A stretch of 46,615 nt of DNA from Candidatus Phocaeicola excrementigallinarum (GCA_019120125.1 DWVR01000082.1:1-46615); one strand, 5' to 3'. Shown: positions 27,774-36,275, counted from the first letter of the stretch. Numbers and translations: made by a program. Notes: generated by a model from the sequence alone, not told the origin.

Positions 27774-27861
27774 AAACGCCCTGACGTTTTGTCTGAAACG
27801 TCAAGGCGTTTTGATCAAAACATCAAGGCGTTTCAAGTAAAACGTCAGGGTGTTTTCCACA
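27774..27861. repeat. Four-unit 22-nt repeat array with back-to-back hairpins (site B)
   Basis: Units of 22 nt start at 27774, 27796, 27818 and 27840. Each core is a near-palindrome of the form AAACGTC-NN-GGCGTTT. Units 1 and 2 pair into a stem of 16 of 17 bp with a 6-nt loop (27773-27812), units 3 and 4 form a weaker mirror hairpin, and the centre is the palindrome TTTTGATCAAAA. Lying between convergent genes, it probably terminates transcription from both sides. Confidence 0.85.
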
Positions 27862-27877
27862 GGGTTGCCAGACACCG

Positions 27878-28423
27878 TCAGTCCTCATCCTTCGGGGCCG
27901 GCATCATCGGCTCCGGAATGGAAAAATCCTTATCCGCAAACAAGGCTGCAAGACCGGATATCTGCTTCAACCGCAACAGCTCGTCCTTATCCATCCCGAT
28001 ATTCCTCATAATCCATTGGTCGGACATCCCCGATTTTGTAAGTTCGGCCACAATATGTGTCATCAGCTCCACCACATGGGTTCCACGCGCACGGTTATGA
28101 CGGATGGTCGACCCCATGCGATGCGACAGATCCTTATCGATCACCACGACAGGAAGCATTCCATGTTCCCGCTGGTTGATGCGTTTCGACGTAAGCATCA
28201 CCCGATACCGATGGAAGCCGTCCACAAGAATATATTTATCGTTCTCCTTGTCATGATAGCATACGCAAGGCATCGTAAAACCATCCTCCCAGATGGAAAG
28301 TTCCAGGAGCCTCATTTCCGGAGGAGCCACTACATTGGGATTATAATCGTTGGCCACGACTTTCTCGACCGGCACCGCAATCACGTTGTATACCGGGCTT
28401 TTATACTCTTCGTTTATGTCCAT
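27878..28423 (-). CDS. ParB/sulfiredoxin-fold protein, IbrB-like
   Basis: A 181-residue protein with a ParB N-terminal-like (ParB/Srx) domain at about residues 15-115. The fold's signature region is LVDGFHRYRV (Asp68, His71, Arg72), and the RHNRARGTH segment corresponds to the ParB nucleotide-binding stretch. A short helical C-terminus follows and there is no ParB DNA-binding or dimer domain, so plasmid or chromosome partition is unlikely. Its start overlaps the end of the IbrA-like gene by 10 nt. In E. coli the IbrA/IbrB pair raises expression of Ig-binding proteins; the biochemical reaction is not established. The pairing is firm, the function unknown. Confidence 0.85.
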   Translation of the reverse strand: MDINEEYKSPVYNVIAVPVEKVVANDYNPNVVAPPEMRLLELSIWEDGFTMPCVCYHDKENDKYILVDGFHRYRVMLTSKRINQREHGMLPVVVIDKDLSHRMGSTIRHNRARGTHVVELMTHIVAELTKSGMSDQWIMRNIGMDKDELLRLKQISGLAALFADKDFSIPEPMMPAPKDED

Positions 28424-29712
28424 ATATCTTTATATTGTTGCAAAATAAGGTTTTTCCGTCTCAATTCCTCCTTAGTCAAGGCAAATCCCATGTATTTGCA
28501 GGCAAAATCGTTTCTCAGAATACAGAGACACATGCGCTTATAGGTCGGTATCTCCTTGAACTCAGGTATGTCAATGTCATCCAGATATTCCATTATCACC
28601 GGATGCTTGGTAGTCTTGTAGTTCGTCTTGTTACGGACCTCGATAGGAATCTTGAGGTCAATAAGTTTCTGTATCGTCTCATCACTAAGGCATCCCCCTT
28701 TCGTACGCCAGAATTTAATGCTTGTATGCAGTTTGGAGAGATAACCTCTCTGAGTCTCCTCCGGCAATGTGGCCAACAGGAACTCCATGAACGATTTCCA
28801 GGTATGTCCTTTGGGCAGTCTGATCGAGTTACGCCCCATGGCATGGGTTCCACCATACAGACCGGAAAAGTTGACCCCGTTCACGCGGCCTATCATTCTT
28901 CCCCACGTATCAGGGTCGATAATCTTATACAAGTGCAGGCTCTCAATGGCCTCACAGATAAACGGACTCGCCACACGCTGACGCTCCAGATTCACCCCAG
29001 CCTGATAATACAAGTCATACAGCCTGTTGTAATCCCATCCGAATTTCCCGTTGGCGGTCCAGATGTCCGTGGTCCGCCAATCGTAAATGGGATACAGATT
29101 GTATACATCGTTGGCCAGTTTTGAGCTCCACTGATAGTTATGGTAAAGCTGCTGCTTTTGTCCACTGTAGATGGTACGCCACCGGTTATAGCTTTCCTGA
29201 GTACGTATTCCTACCAGACACGCCGTACGCACCGCATCCTTCTTTTCATGCAACCATGAGGCGAAGCGGAGCTGGAACTCATAATCCCACATGTCATCCC
29301 GGAAAAAAGGAAAGTCCTTTACCGTCAACACGCCGGCAGGCATCCGGCGCACCCACAGGTCTTCTTTCTCCGCATCCCACGGACGCCAATAGTTCTGGTA
29401 CATCGACGTACAGGTACGGACCTTGAACGGCACACACACACGATACACATCCACCACATCCTTATTGGCTTCCAGAAACCTGTCGACAAAATCTATTGTC
29501 ATCTTATACTGCACTTCGTAATCGATGTGGAACACTCCGATGCGCCTTTTCAGATTATGCCTTCTGATATAATCGATGCACAAGTTCAGAAGCACTCCGC
29601 TGTCTTTCCCGCCTGAAAAGGAAACATAGATGTTGTCGAATTCCTTAAACAGCATGGAAAGCCTTTCCTCCACCAGCTCATATACATTCTTTTTCCCGTC
29701 AGCCACCATCAT
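28414..29712 (-). CDS. PAPS-reductase-family protein with DUF3440, IbrA-like
   Basis: A 432-residue protein of the phosphoadenosine-phosphosulfate reductase/ATP-pyrophosphatase superfamily. The PP-loop FSGGKDSG lies at about residues 32-39, followed by the HIDYEVQYKMT region and the C-terminal DUF3440-type domain (about 190-400) of IbrA proteins. Such enzymes adenylate a substrate and release pyrophosphate, or handle sulfur transfer. Lack of the sulfate assimilation genes nearby, and linkage to the ParB-domain gene, argue against cysteine biosynthesis. It overlaps the GNAT-like gene by ATGA (4 nt) and the IbrB-like gene by 10 nt, giving a compact three-gene operon. Confidence 0.88.
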   Translation of the reverse strand: MMVADGKKNVYELVEERLSMLFKEFDNIYVSFSGGKDSGVLLNLCIDYIRRHNLKRRIGVFHIDYEVQYKMTIDFVDRFLEANKDVVDVYRVCVPFKVRTCTSMYQNYWRPWDAEKEDLWVRRMPAGVLTVKDFPFFRDDMWDYEFQLRFASWLHEKKDAVRTACLVGIRTQESYNRWRTIYSGQKQQLYHNYQWSSKLANDVYNLYPIYDWRTTDIWTANGKFGWDYNRLYDLYYQAGVNLERQRVASPFICEAIESLHLYKIIDPDTWGRMIGRVNGVNFSGLYGGTHAMGRNSIRLPKGHTWKSFMEFLLATLPEETQRGYLSKLHTSIKFWRTKGGCLSDETIQKLIDLKIPIEVRNKTNYKTTKHPVIMEYLDDIDIPEFKEIPTYKRMCLCILRNDFACKYMGFALTKEELRRKNLILQQYKDIWT

Positions 29713-30104
29713 CTTTCCATTTTCAGATATTTAGTCCAAACCTTACATGTCTTGAAACCTTCCGACTCAAAATACACGGCATGACGGACCATCACCACCG
29801 CATGGAGGCTCTTTTCCAGTTCAGCCTGCTTACCGATGACCGCTTTCAACAACAACGGGAAAAGGGTCTTTTCCTCATTCTCATCCACATAATAATTGTT
29901 GACGGTCATCGTGGAGCCTTTCACTTCCACAGGTACGAAACCTTTCACCTCTTTCTCCTCCACAGCGACAAACCAGACAAACGAATCATTTGTCTTGAAA
30001 GGATAATTGTTGTTGTATTTCAATATCTTAGGATTCATCACCAATGGAGCCACCAGAGTATAAAGCGCCGCATCCGTGCCTTGAAACTGTAATATTCTTA
30101 TCAT
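29709..30104 (-). CDS. Small GNAT-like protein, first gene of the Ibr-type operon
   Basis: A 131-residue protein that reads like a shortened GNAT N-acetyltransferase. A beta-strand pair with WFVAVEEKEVKGFVPVEVKG corresponds to the central GNAT strands. A helix follows after a region with no obvious Q/RxxGxG/A acetyl-CoA loop, and then a C-terminal ...YFESEGFKTCKVWTKYLK strand typical of the family end. Missing the canonical loop, it may not bind acetyl-CoA. It leads the operon, overlaps the IbrA-like gene by 4 nt, and has a -7 element just upstream. It might adapt or acylate a product of the next two enzymes, but that is speculation. Confidence 0.65.
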   Translation of the reverse strand: MIRILQFQGTDAALYTLVAPLVMNPKILKYNNNYPFKTNDSFVWFVAVEEKEVKGFVPVEVKGSTMTVNNYYVDENEEKTLFPLLLKAVIGKQAELEKSLHAVVMVRHAVYFESEGFKTCKVWTKYLKMER

Positions 30105-30133
30105 AAAATGTATCGGTTCATTATATCATTCCA

Positions 30134-30141
30134 CAAATGTA
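30134..30141 (-). promoter_or_regulatory. -7 element for the Ibr-type operon
   Basis: Minus-strand TACATTTG matches TAnnTTTG 30 nt before the start at 30104. The upstream TTG element is weak. Confidence 0.5.
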
Positions 30142-30177
30142 GAGAATTTCCACAAATATTCCGCAGAAAACGGCCTG

Positions 30178-31188
30178 TCATTTGTCGAGAATCTTAAACA
30201 GCTCCTCAAAGGATACGCATTCTGAAATGGAGTTTCTTGTCCTGAATATCAACTGGCGGGAAGACCTGACCTCCAATTGCGGATATTCATCCGGATCCGT
30301 CAGTTTCATACAGAAATAACCCTGCCGGTTCAACGCGTTCTGAGTCCAATGCCGTAATACCTCATCCGATGCATGCAGATAAACACGGCCCTTTCCCTTC
30401 ACTTCAGGAGAGAATACGCCATGCGTCAGGTCAAAACAGACATGCGACCGGCTGCCAAAAAGATCATCCATCCTGCCAGCCAGTATCACATCCTCCGTCA
30501 CCCCACATTCAAGCCCATGGCTTCCAGTCAGCAACCACAGGCGGTCGGACAACACCAGTGCCTGTTCCACATCGTGCGTGGACATCAGAATCGCCTTTCC
30601 TTCTTCCACGGCCAACCGGTGTAAGAGTGCCATAATCTCTATCCTGCTGACCACATCCAGAAAAGCCGTCGGCTCGTCCAGCAGAATCAACGGACATTCC
30701 TGAACCAACACCTTGGCTATCATCGCTTTCTGACGTTCTCCATCGGACAGTTGTCCCACATAAGATGCCGCCTTGCCCGAAATGCCGACAGCATCCAAGG
30801 CATAATCTATCATTTCACGGTCATGTCTGTCCAGACGTCCGAAAAATCCCGTATGTGGCTGACGTCCCAAGGCCACCAGTTCATAAACGGTCAAACCTCC
30901 TGCCTGCGTCTTGTCTGTCAGCACCACCCCTACCAGACGTGAGCGCTGGCTCACTGAATAATCTCCGACAGGTTTTCCCAACAGCTCCAGCCGACCGTCC
31001 AAAAGAGGCTGTGACACAGACAATGTACGGAGCAACGTGGATTTTCCCACACCGTTGGCACCAAGCAGACAAGTCAGCTCACCCTTATACAAACGGAAGT
31101 CCAACTGTGTATGAACCACCCTGCCTTGTTTTCCACGGTAGCCCACCGACAGACCTTTCCCTTCCATGATGACCTCAATCTTTTCCAT
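30178..31188 (-). CDS. btuD: Cobalamin ABC importer ATPase (BtuD-type)
   Basis: ATP-binding subunit (336 residues) of an iron-siderophore/B12-class importer. It has Walker A LLGANGVGKST, signature LSDGERQK and Walker B PLILLDEPTAFLD. The core is followed by about 80 extra residues beyond the usual length of around 255. The ATG at 31188 overlaps the permease stop by one base (TGATG). Assignment to cobalamin rather than heme or siderophore rests on the cobalamin riboswitch at the head of this four-gene operon. Confidence 0.85.
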   Translation of the reverse strand: MEKIEVIMEGKGLSVGYRGKQGRVVHTQLDFRLYKGELTCLLGANGVGKSTLLRTLSVSQPLLDGRLELLGKPVGDYSVSQRSRLVGVVLTDKTQAGGLTVYELVALGRQPHTGFFGRLDRHDREMIDYALDAVGISGKAASYVGQLSDGERQKAMIAKVLVQECPLILLDEPTAFLDVVSRIEIMALLHRLAVEEGKAILMSTHDVEQALVLSDRLWLLTGSHGLECGVTEDVILAGRMDDLFGSRSHVCFDLTHGVFSPEVKGKGRVYLHASDEVLRHWTQNALNRQGYFCMKLTDPDEYPQLEVRSSRQLIFRTRNSISECVSFEELFKILDK

Positions 31189-32222
31189 CAGTTGAAATAT
31201 TGCAGTTTCCGACGGTTGACAATGACATAAATGATTACAGGAGCTCCTAAAACAGGAGTGACCGCATTGAGAGGAATGATTCCCGTCTCGCCGGGAAGCA
31301 CACACAGCAAATTACACAAAAGAGCCAATGCGCTGCCACACAACATGGTGACAGGCATCAGGAAATCATGGTTGGAGGTGCCCAACAGAAGCCGTGCCAT
31401 ATGAGGCACCGCCAGTCCGATAAACGCTACCGGACCGCAAAAAGCCGTGGTCACGGCCGTCAGTATACCGGTCGACAACAGAAGCAGACTACGGACCCTG
31501 CGTACATTGACTCCCAGATTCTCCGCATAACGGGGACCGAGAAGCAACGCGTTCAACGGTTTGACCAACAACACAGCCATAAGCAATCCCAAAACGACAC
31601 AACCGGAAAACGCAGGCAGCTGCTCCGACGACACCCCTCCAAAACTACCCATCCCCCACACCACGAACGAATGCACATCCTCTGACGTGGAAAAGAAACT
31701 GACAAGAGAAATAACCGACGACACTGCATATCCGATCATAATGCCGGCAATCAGCAACATCACACTGTCACGGATTAACGAAGAAAGGACAAGGACAAGC
31801 GACAGGACAGCCACGGCACCAGCCAGCGCACCCAATACAATCGAGAAGAAACCCGTCAGGCTGAACGTGCCTGCGACCACGCCTCCTCCCCCCGCCATCA
31901 CTACAAGGGCCACACCCAGACTCGCTCCCGAACTGATGCCCAAGACAGAAGAATCAGCCAACGGATTGTTGAATACAGTCTGCAACATCAGCCCGGAAGC
32001 AGACAAAGCCGCTCCGCACAGCAACGCGGTCACACACTGCGGAAACCGGGATTCCCAAACAATATAAGCCCACCCAGCCTTTTCCGCCTCCTCACCCCGA
32101 AATATACTCCATACGTCACGGACAGGTATATCCACCGACCCGAAAGCAAGATTGGCAGCCATCAGAAGAAGCACGCATACCGCCAATCCTATCCCATATC
32201 CATATCCCTTATATCTTTTCAT
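31188..32222 (-). CDS. btuC: Cobalamin ABC importer permease (BtuC-type, FecCD family)
   Basis: Inner-membrane permease of 344 residues with about ten helices, of the FecCD/BtuC family. Typical segments are SGLMLQTVFNNPLADSSVLGISSGASLG near the N-terminal third, LGPRYAENLGVNVRRVR, and GPVAFIGLAVPHMARLLLG. The start overlaps the end of the binding-protein gene by 4 nt (ATGA) and the end overlaps the ATPase gene by 1 nt. It imports cobalamin from the periplasm with BtuF and BtuD; riboswitch context supports this. Confidence 0.88.
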   Translation of the reverse strand: MKRYKGYGYGIGLAVCVLLLMAANLAFGSVDIPVRDVWSIFRGEEAEKAGWAYIVWESRFPQCVTALLCGAALSASGLMLQTVFNNPLADSSVLGISSGASLGVALVVMAGGGGVVAGTFSLTGFFSIVLGALAGAVAVLSLVLVLSSLIRDSVMLLIAGIMIGYAVSSVISLVSFFSTSEDVHSFVVWGMGSFGGVSSEQLPAFSGCVVLGLLMAVLLVKPLNALLLGPRYAENLGVNVRRVRSLLLLSTGILTAVTTAFCGPVAFIGLAVPHMARLLLGTSNHDFLMPVTMLCGSALALLCNLLCVLPGETGIIPLNAVTPVLGAPVIIYVIVNRRKLQYFN

Positions 32223-33355
32223 TCCGCCAATTTCGTGAAATATCGGGTATCCGCCTCATCAAACAATTCCGGATGAAGAATCCTGACCATATCTTCCAAC
32301 AACCGGTCGGGACGGAACGGAGTATCTTCATAAAAGGGAACATAAGAAGTGTTGCAACCATAGATCCTGCGCTCCTTGAACGCCCGGAAACGGGAATACG
32401 GCGCATACTCTTCCGCCAGTTCACGACAGGTCTTATCCTTAGGCTGATTGTATTTGATGAACCAGTATTCTGCCTGCTGCCCCTTGTCGAGCACAGTCTC
32501 AAAAGCCATCGGAACCGAACCACTGGTATTCAAATAAGCAAACACATAATCAGCACCCGCATCGGCATACAACTGACCGGTCGTACTGTTCCCCCCAGAG
32601 ATGTACCACGTCGCACCGTATTTAAGGTCACTGAGCACCGTAGGACGGTGCCCTGCGCCTGCAGCCAACGTTTTCATCCCAAGATAAGCTTTCTCCACCT
32701 TCCGGAACAAAGAGTCGGCACGCGGATAAGCGCCAGTCAGCAGTCCGTAAAATTTCATCCATTCGGCACGCCCCAACGGAGATGTCTCCATATAATCCGC
32801 ACATTCCACCAACGGAATGCCAAGTTTGTCCACTTTCCCATATCCTCCACTGTTCTCATACGGTGAAAGCAGAAGGGCGTCCGGATGCAGATCAATGATT
32901 TTCTCCACATCGGGACTCATGCTGTTGCCACAATCCGTCACTTTCCCGGCCCGGCAACCTTCCTTGATCTCCGGCACGTTCATATACTCAAGGCCACAGA
33001 TTCCGGCAATCCGGTCTACCGCCCCCAATTCCTTGAACAGACTGCAATGCACGGACGAATAGACCATACAGCGTTCCAACGGAACCCTTACAACCGTCGC
33101 CCCGTCCGGAAGATTTTCAGGCAGACTATCCTCCCTGTCCACCAGCGCATAAGTATGGAGTACTTTCAATGTATCCCAAGGATTACGCAACACAGCCAAC
33201 GTATAGCTGGGACAACGGACCAGACAAAGATTCTCCGCATATTCCAGCCTTAACGTATCGCCCTCACACACAGAAAAGGTCTTGCCCCTTCCGCCACAAG
33301 CGGTAAGAAGCAAGACCACAGTCACTATATAGGCAGATAGTAAAAACCTTCTCAT
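32219..33355 (-). CDS. btuF: Cobalamin-binding periplasmic lipoprotein (BtuF-type)
   Basis: Substrate-binding protein (378 residues) of the BtuF/FecB class that hands ligand to the permease. The lipoprotein signal is VVLLLTACGG; the residues after the cysteine are not acidic, consistent with retention on the periplasmic side. Two lobes are visible: the first with VDRIAGICGLEYMNVPEI and DVEKIIDLHPDALLLSP, joined by a helix to the second with PTVLSDLKYGATWYISGG. It begins 4 nt after the BtuG-like gene ends and overlaps the permease by 4 nt. Confidence 0.87.
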   Translation of the reverse strand: MRRFLLSAYIVTVVLLLTACGGRGKTFSVCEGDTLRLEYAENLCLVRCPSYTLAVLRNPWDTLKVLHTYALVDREDSLPENLPDGATVVRVPLERCMVYSSVHCSLFKELGAVDRIAGICGLEYMNVPEIKEGCRAGKVTDCGNSMSPDVEKIIDLHPDALLLSPYENSGGYGKVDKLGIPLVECADYMETSPLGRAEWMKFYGLLTGAYPRADSLFRKVEKAYLGMKTLAAGAGHRPTVLSDLKYGATWYISGGNSTTGQLYADAGADYVFAYLNTSGSVPMAFETVLDKGQQAEYWFIKYNQPKDKTCRELAEEYAPYSRFRAFKERRIYGCNTSYVPFYEDTPFRPDRLLEDMVRILHPELFDEADTRYFTKLAE

Positions 33356-33359
33356 CCTC

Positions 33360-34478
33360 TCAGTCTATGAACAGCATGGAGTTCGGGTTTATACCTCCGG
33401 CATTGAACGAATCTTTCAAAGTTCCGTTACGGTCAAAACGATACACTTTACCCTCATTCACATAATCACTCGTACCGATATAGATATCACCGGTCTCATC
33501 GTCCACTTCAACCATATAGACAGTAGAGTTGAAGAGTTCTTCTGGGGCTTCGTTCAAGAATGAATGGTCGTTCATTGTACCGGCCGTGGTATTATAAGTG
33601 AAATACGAATTGGTGGTAGTGGCGTTCCAGTCGCTGTCATATACCGTAGTCGTATTGACAAGATACAGCAAGCCATTTCCTCCTTCTGCCAGCTTGGTCA
33701 CTTCTCCCAAAGGAGTCACTTGGTTGTCGGCATAAGGATTGATGACCTGCAGCTCGTTTTTCACCGTTCCATAATCACCGCGTGAAATCAGGTAGATGCG
33801 GTCCTCACATTCCCAAAGACGTTCCGGATTGACAGTCACATCCGTAATCTTTCTCTCCAACTCCATTGTGTTGGCATTGATTACCCACACCTCCTTATTA
33901 TATACAATGTTTCCGGATTCGTCATAACGGTAACTGTTCGCCACATAAAGTCGGCCATCGCATTCCGCGATTCCTTCCAGGCAACCGTCACCTTCCTGAT
34001 AAGCGTCAATTTCCTCCAAAGTAACGCCATCCAATTTGCTCACACGTCCTCCATATTGAGTCACATACACAAATCCATCCTCAGCCGCAATATAACGGGG
34101 CGTATTCTCGAAAGTCCTGCTGCGGTTCTGCTCCACCCCCGCGGCATTCAAGCGCACCACACAGTTCGAACCGGAAACCACCACATAAATATAATCATTG
34201 TGCTCCAACATCGACAGGCCTGTATCTCCCATCCCTTTACCATTCTGCAACAGATAAATGTCACTCACAAAATCGGCGTTGCCGTCAGGAGCATAAAAAG
34301 CAAGTCCGGAATTGGAAGCTCCGAAACTTCCCTCATACAGGATATAAGCACGACGCCCCGGAAGCTCCACTTTCGAGCCGGTATCATCCAGCACATCCTC
34401 ATTGTCATCACACGATACAAATGTCTGGCCCATTGCCAACAGGCAAAGCGCACCCCATAAGAAACCTTTTAAGTTCAT
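33360..34478 (-). CDS. BtuG-like surface cobalamin-binding lipoprotein (beta-propeller, DUF5074/YncE-like)
   Basis: A 372-residue lipoprotein with signal MNLKGFLWGALCLLAMGQTFVSC. Acidic residues follow the cysteine (DDNEDVLDD), a pattern that in Bacteroides favours export to the cell surface. The rest is a series of four-stranded repeats (for example YIYVVVSGSNCVVRLNAAG, FVYVTQYGGRVSKLDG, RLYVANSYRYD) typical of a seven-bladed propeller. In Bacteroides thetaiotaomicron, BtuG propeller lipoproteins capture cobalamin with extreme affinity and pass it to BtuB. First in a riboswitch-controlled btuFCD operon, this gene very probably does the same. No btuB is present in the window. Function is inferred from context and fold. 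Confidence 0.78.
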   Translation of the reverse strand: MNLKGFLWGALCLLAMGQTFVSCDDNEDVLDDTGSKVELPGRRAYILYEGSFGASNSGLAFYAPDGNADFVSDIYLLQNGKGMGDTGLSMLEHNDYIYVVVSGSNCVVRLNAAGVEQNRSRTFENTPRYIAAEDGFVYVTQYGGRVSKLDGVTLEEIDAYQEGDGCLEGIAECDGRLYVANSYRYDESGNIVYNKEVWVINANTMELERKITDVTVNPERLWECEDRIYLISRGDYGTVKNELQVINPYADNQVTPLGEVTKLAEGGNGLLYLVNTTTVYDSDWNATTTNSYFTYNTTAGTMNDHSFLNEAPEELFNSTVYMVEVDDETGDIYIGTSDYVNEGKVYRFDRNGTLKDSFNAGGINPNSMLFID

Positions 34479-34561
34479 AAATACATTAAATTAATAAATG
34501 ATACATTAGTATTGCATGTTCTTGCCATCCTTTCCTCGAGAACGCAAGCATGACTTCCGTT

Positions 34562-34745
34562 TTGCAGGTCTTCTGACTTACTCCGGTCTCACCCAACCTT
34601 CCCGCTTCCCGAATACGCCTTCAGGAAACAGTGGCATGTAGCAGAGGGGCTGACCATCCCAATGGAGCTTACAGCAGCGGGACTGTCCGGGACTTTCACC
34701 CGATTCCCTTTTCATCCGCGGCTTCGCTACCTGGAAGCACAGGCG
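34562..34745 (-). promoter_or_regulatory. Cobalamin riboswitch controlling the btu operon
   Basis: Read on the minus strand, the element contains the conserved landmarks in order: AAAAGGGAATCGGGTG, AAGTCCCGGACAGTCCCGC, GCTGTAAGC, GCCACTG, GGGAAG, and GTCAGAAGACCTGC (the B12 box). It ends about 80 nt before the BtuG-like start codon. A further inverted repeat at about 34515-34550 (GTTCTTGC with GCGTTCTC-type pairing) may be the expression platform. Cobalamin binding is expected to shut off uptake genes. Confidence 0.95.
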
Positions 34746-34758
34746 GAACAAAACATCG

Positions 34759-34766
34759 CAAATATA
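34759..34766 (-). promoter_or_regulatory. -7 element of the btu operon
   Basis: Minus-strand TATATTTG matches TAnnTTTG immediately upstream of the riboswitch. It is divergent from the antiporter promoter about 25 nt away. Confidence 0.65.
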
Positions 34767-34788
34767 AGTCTTTTTTTCTTTTTTTTCC

Positions 34789-34796
34789 TAACTTTG
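34789..34796 (+). promoter_or_regulatory. -7 element of the antiporter operon
   Basis: TAACTTTG matches TAnnTTTG 22 nt before the start codon at 34818, downstream of a long T-tract. Confidence 0.65.
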
Positions 34797-34817
34797 CCGA
34801 AAATTTAAACTCAGCTT

Positions 34818-36275
34818 ATGATTTTTACCGCCGAAAACATTCTTTTGATCGGATCGATACTGATTCTTTCAAGCATACTTATCAGCAAGACAGGTTACCG
34901 TTTCGGAATTCCTACCCTGCTTCTCTTCCTTGTGGTAGGCATGCTCTTCGGAAGCGACGGACTCGGACTGCAGTTCCACAGTGCTTCCGACGCACAATTC
35001 ATCGGAATGATCGCATTGAGCATCATTTTGTTTTCCGGCGGTATGGACACCAAATACACGGACATCCGTCCGGTGCTCAAGCCAGGCATCGTGCTTTCCA
35101 CCATAGGTGTCCTGCTGACCACCTTGCTCACCGGCGCATTCATATTCTGGATCTCCGGGTGGAGCCATACCAACATCCAGTTGTCGCTGCTCGCCTCCAT
35201 GCTGTTGGCCGCCACCATGTCGTCCACCGACTCCGCATCGGTGTTCAACCTGCTCCGCTCGCAAAACATGAACCTGAGACAGAACCTCCGGCCCATGCTT
35301 GAACTGGAAAGCGGCAGTAACGACCCGATGGCCTATATGCTGACTATCGTGCTCATACAAGTCATCTCAAGCAGCAATGACTTTGATTTCCTGATTATCG
35401 GAAAAGACCTTCTCATCCAGTTCTTTTTCGGCGGAATCATCGGTTATGCGGCAGGACGTTTCGCAGTATGGCTGGTGAACCGCATCAACCTGTCAAACAG
35501 CTCGCTCTACCCGATTCTATTGCTGAGCATAGTGTTTATCACATTTACCGTCACCGACCAGCTGAAAGGCAACGGTTATCTGGCTGTCTATATCATGGGA
35601 GTCATCACAGGAAATGCGAGACTGGTTTTCAGGAAAGAGATCAACACGTTCATGAACGGGCTTACCTGGCTGTTCCAGATTATCGTGTTCCTCACATTGG
35701 GACTGTTGGTCAACCCACACGAAATGCTGGACATTGCGGCAGTAGCCATGCTGATCGGCGTATTCATGATTCTCATCGCCCGTCCGGTCAGCGTGTTCCT
35801 CTGCCTGCTCCCGTTCCGTAACCTCACGAACAAAGCCCGCCTCTTCGTGTCGTGGGTGGGACTGCGCGGAGCGGTTCCCATCATCTTCGCCACCTATCCG
35901 GTACTGGCCGAGATAGAAGGCTCGCAACAACTGTTCAACATCGTGTTCTTCATCACCCTGCTCTCTCTGATAATACAAGGAATGACCATCGCCAAGACGG
36001 CACGGCTGCTGCACCTTGACCTCCCGGCCGAAAAAGAGGGGAATGAGTTCGGCGTGGAACTGCCCGATGAGATAGACACCGACCTCAACGACCTGACCCT
36101 GACCGAAGAGATGCTGCGCGGAGGCAACCGGCTGGTCGACATGAGACTGCCACAAGGCACGCTGGTGATGCTCGTGAAACGCGACAAGGAGTTCATCATC
36201 CCAAACGGACAGCTCGAACTTCATCCTGGCGACAAGCTGCTGCTCATATCCGAGAACAAAAAGGAACAGGCATGA
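34818..36275 (+). CDS. CPA1-type potassium/proton antiporter with TrkA-C domain (CvrA/NhaP2-like)
   Basis: Inner-membrane cation/proton antiporter of 485 residues. About 12 helices span residues 5-385, with ILFSGGMDTKYTDI, AATMSSTDSASVFNLLR and ELESGSNDPMAYMLTIVLI (the acidic ion-binding region of CPA1 proteins). A cytoplasmic TrkA-C-like domain is at about 395-485 (VELPDEIDTDLNDL to GDKLLLIS). This architecture matches NhaP2/CvrA, which exchange K+ for protons. The final codons overlap the phosphoesterase gene by 4 nt. The exact ion preference cannot be read from sequence. Confidence 0.9.
   Translation: MIFTAENILLIGSILILSSILISKTGYRFGIPTLLLFLVVGMLFGSDGLGLQFHSASDAQFIGMIALSIILFSGGMDTKYTDIRPVLKPGIVLSTIGVLLTTLLTGAFIFWISGWSHTNIQLSLLASMLLAATMSSTDSASVFNLLRSQNMNLRQNLRPMLELESGSNDPMAYMLTIVLIQVISSSNDFDFLIIGKDLLIQFFFGGIIGYAAGRFAVWLVNRINLSNSSLYPILLLSIVFITFTVTDQLKGNGYLAVYIMGVITGNARLVFRKEINTFMNGLTWLFQIIVFLTLGLLVNPHEMLDIAAVAMLIGVFMILIARPVSVFLCLLPFRNLTNKARLFVSWVGLRGAVPIIFATYPVLAEIEGSQQLFNIVFFITLLSLIIQGMTIAKTARLLHLDLPAEKEGNEFGVELPDEIDTDLNDLTLTEEMLRGGNRLVDMRLPQGTLVMLVKRDKEFIIPNGQLELHPGDKLLLISENKKEQA

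Noticed and set aside
27878..28423. Chromosome or plasmid partition ParB
   Set aside because: Only the N-terminal ParB/Srx domain is present; there is no parA, no DNA-binding or dimer domain, and no parS-like site was seen.
28414..29712. DndC-type DNA phosphorothioation or CysH sulfate reduction
   Set aside because: The C-terminal DUF3440-type region and the partner ParB-domain gene match IbrA/IbrB better; dndB, dndD, dndE and sulfate assimilation genes are absent.
34500..34760. A tRNA or small protein gene in the gap before the antiporter
   Set aside because: The conserved blocks in this interval match the cobalamin riboswitch on the minus strand, and nothing folds as a tRNA cloverleaf.
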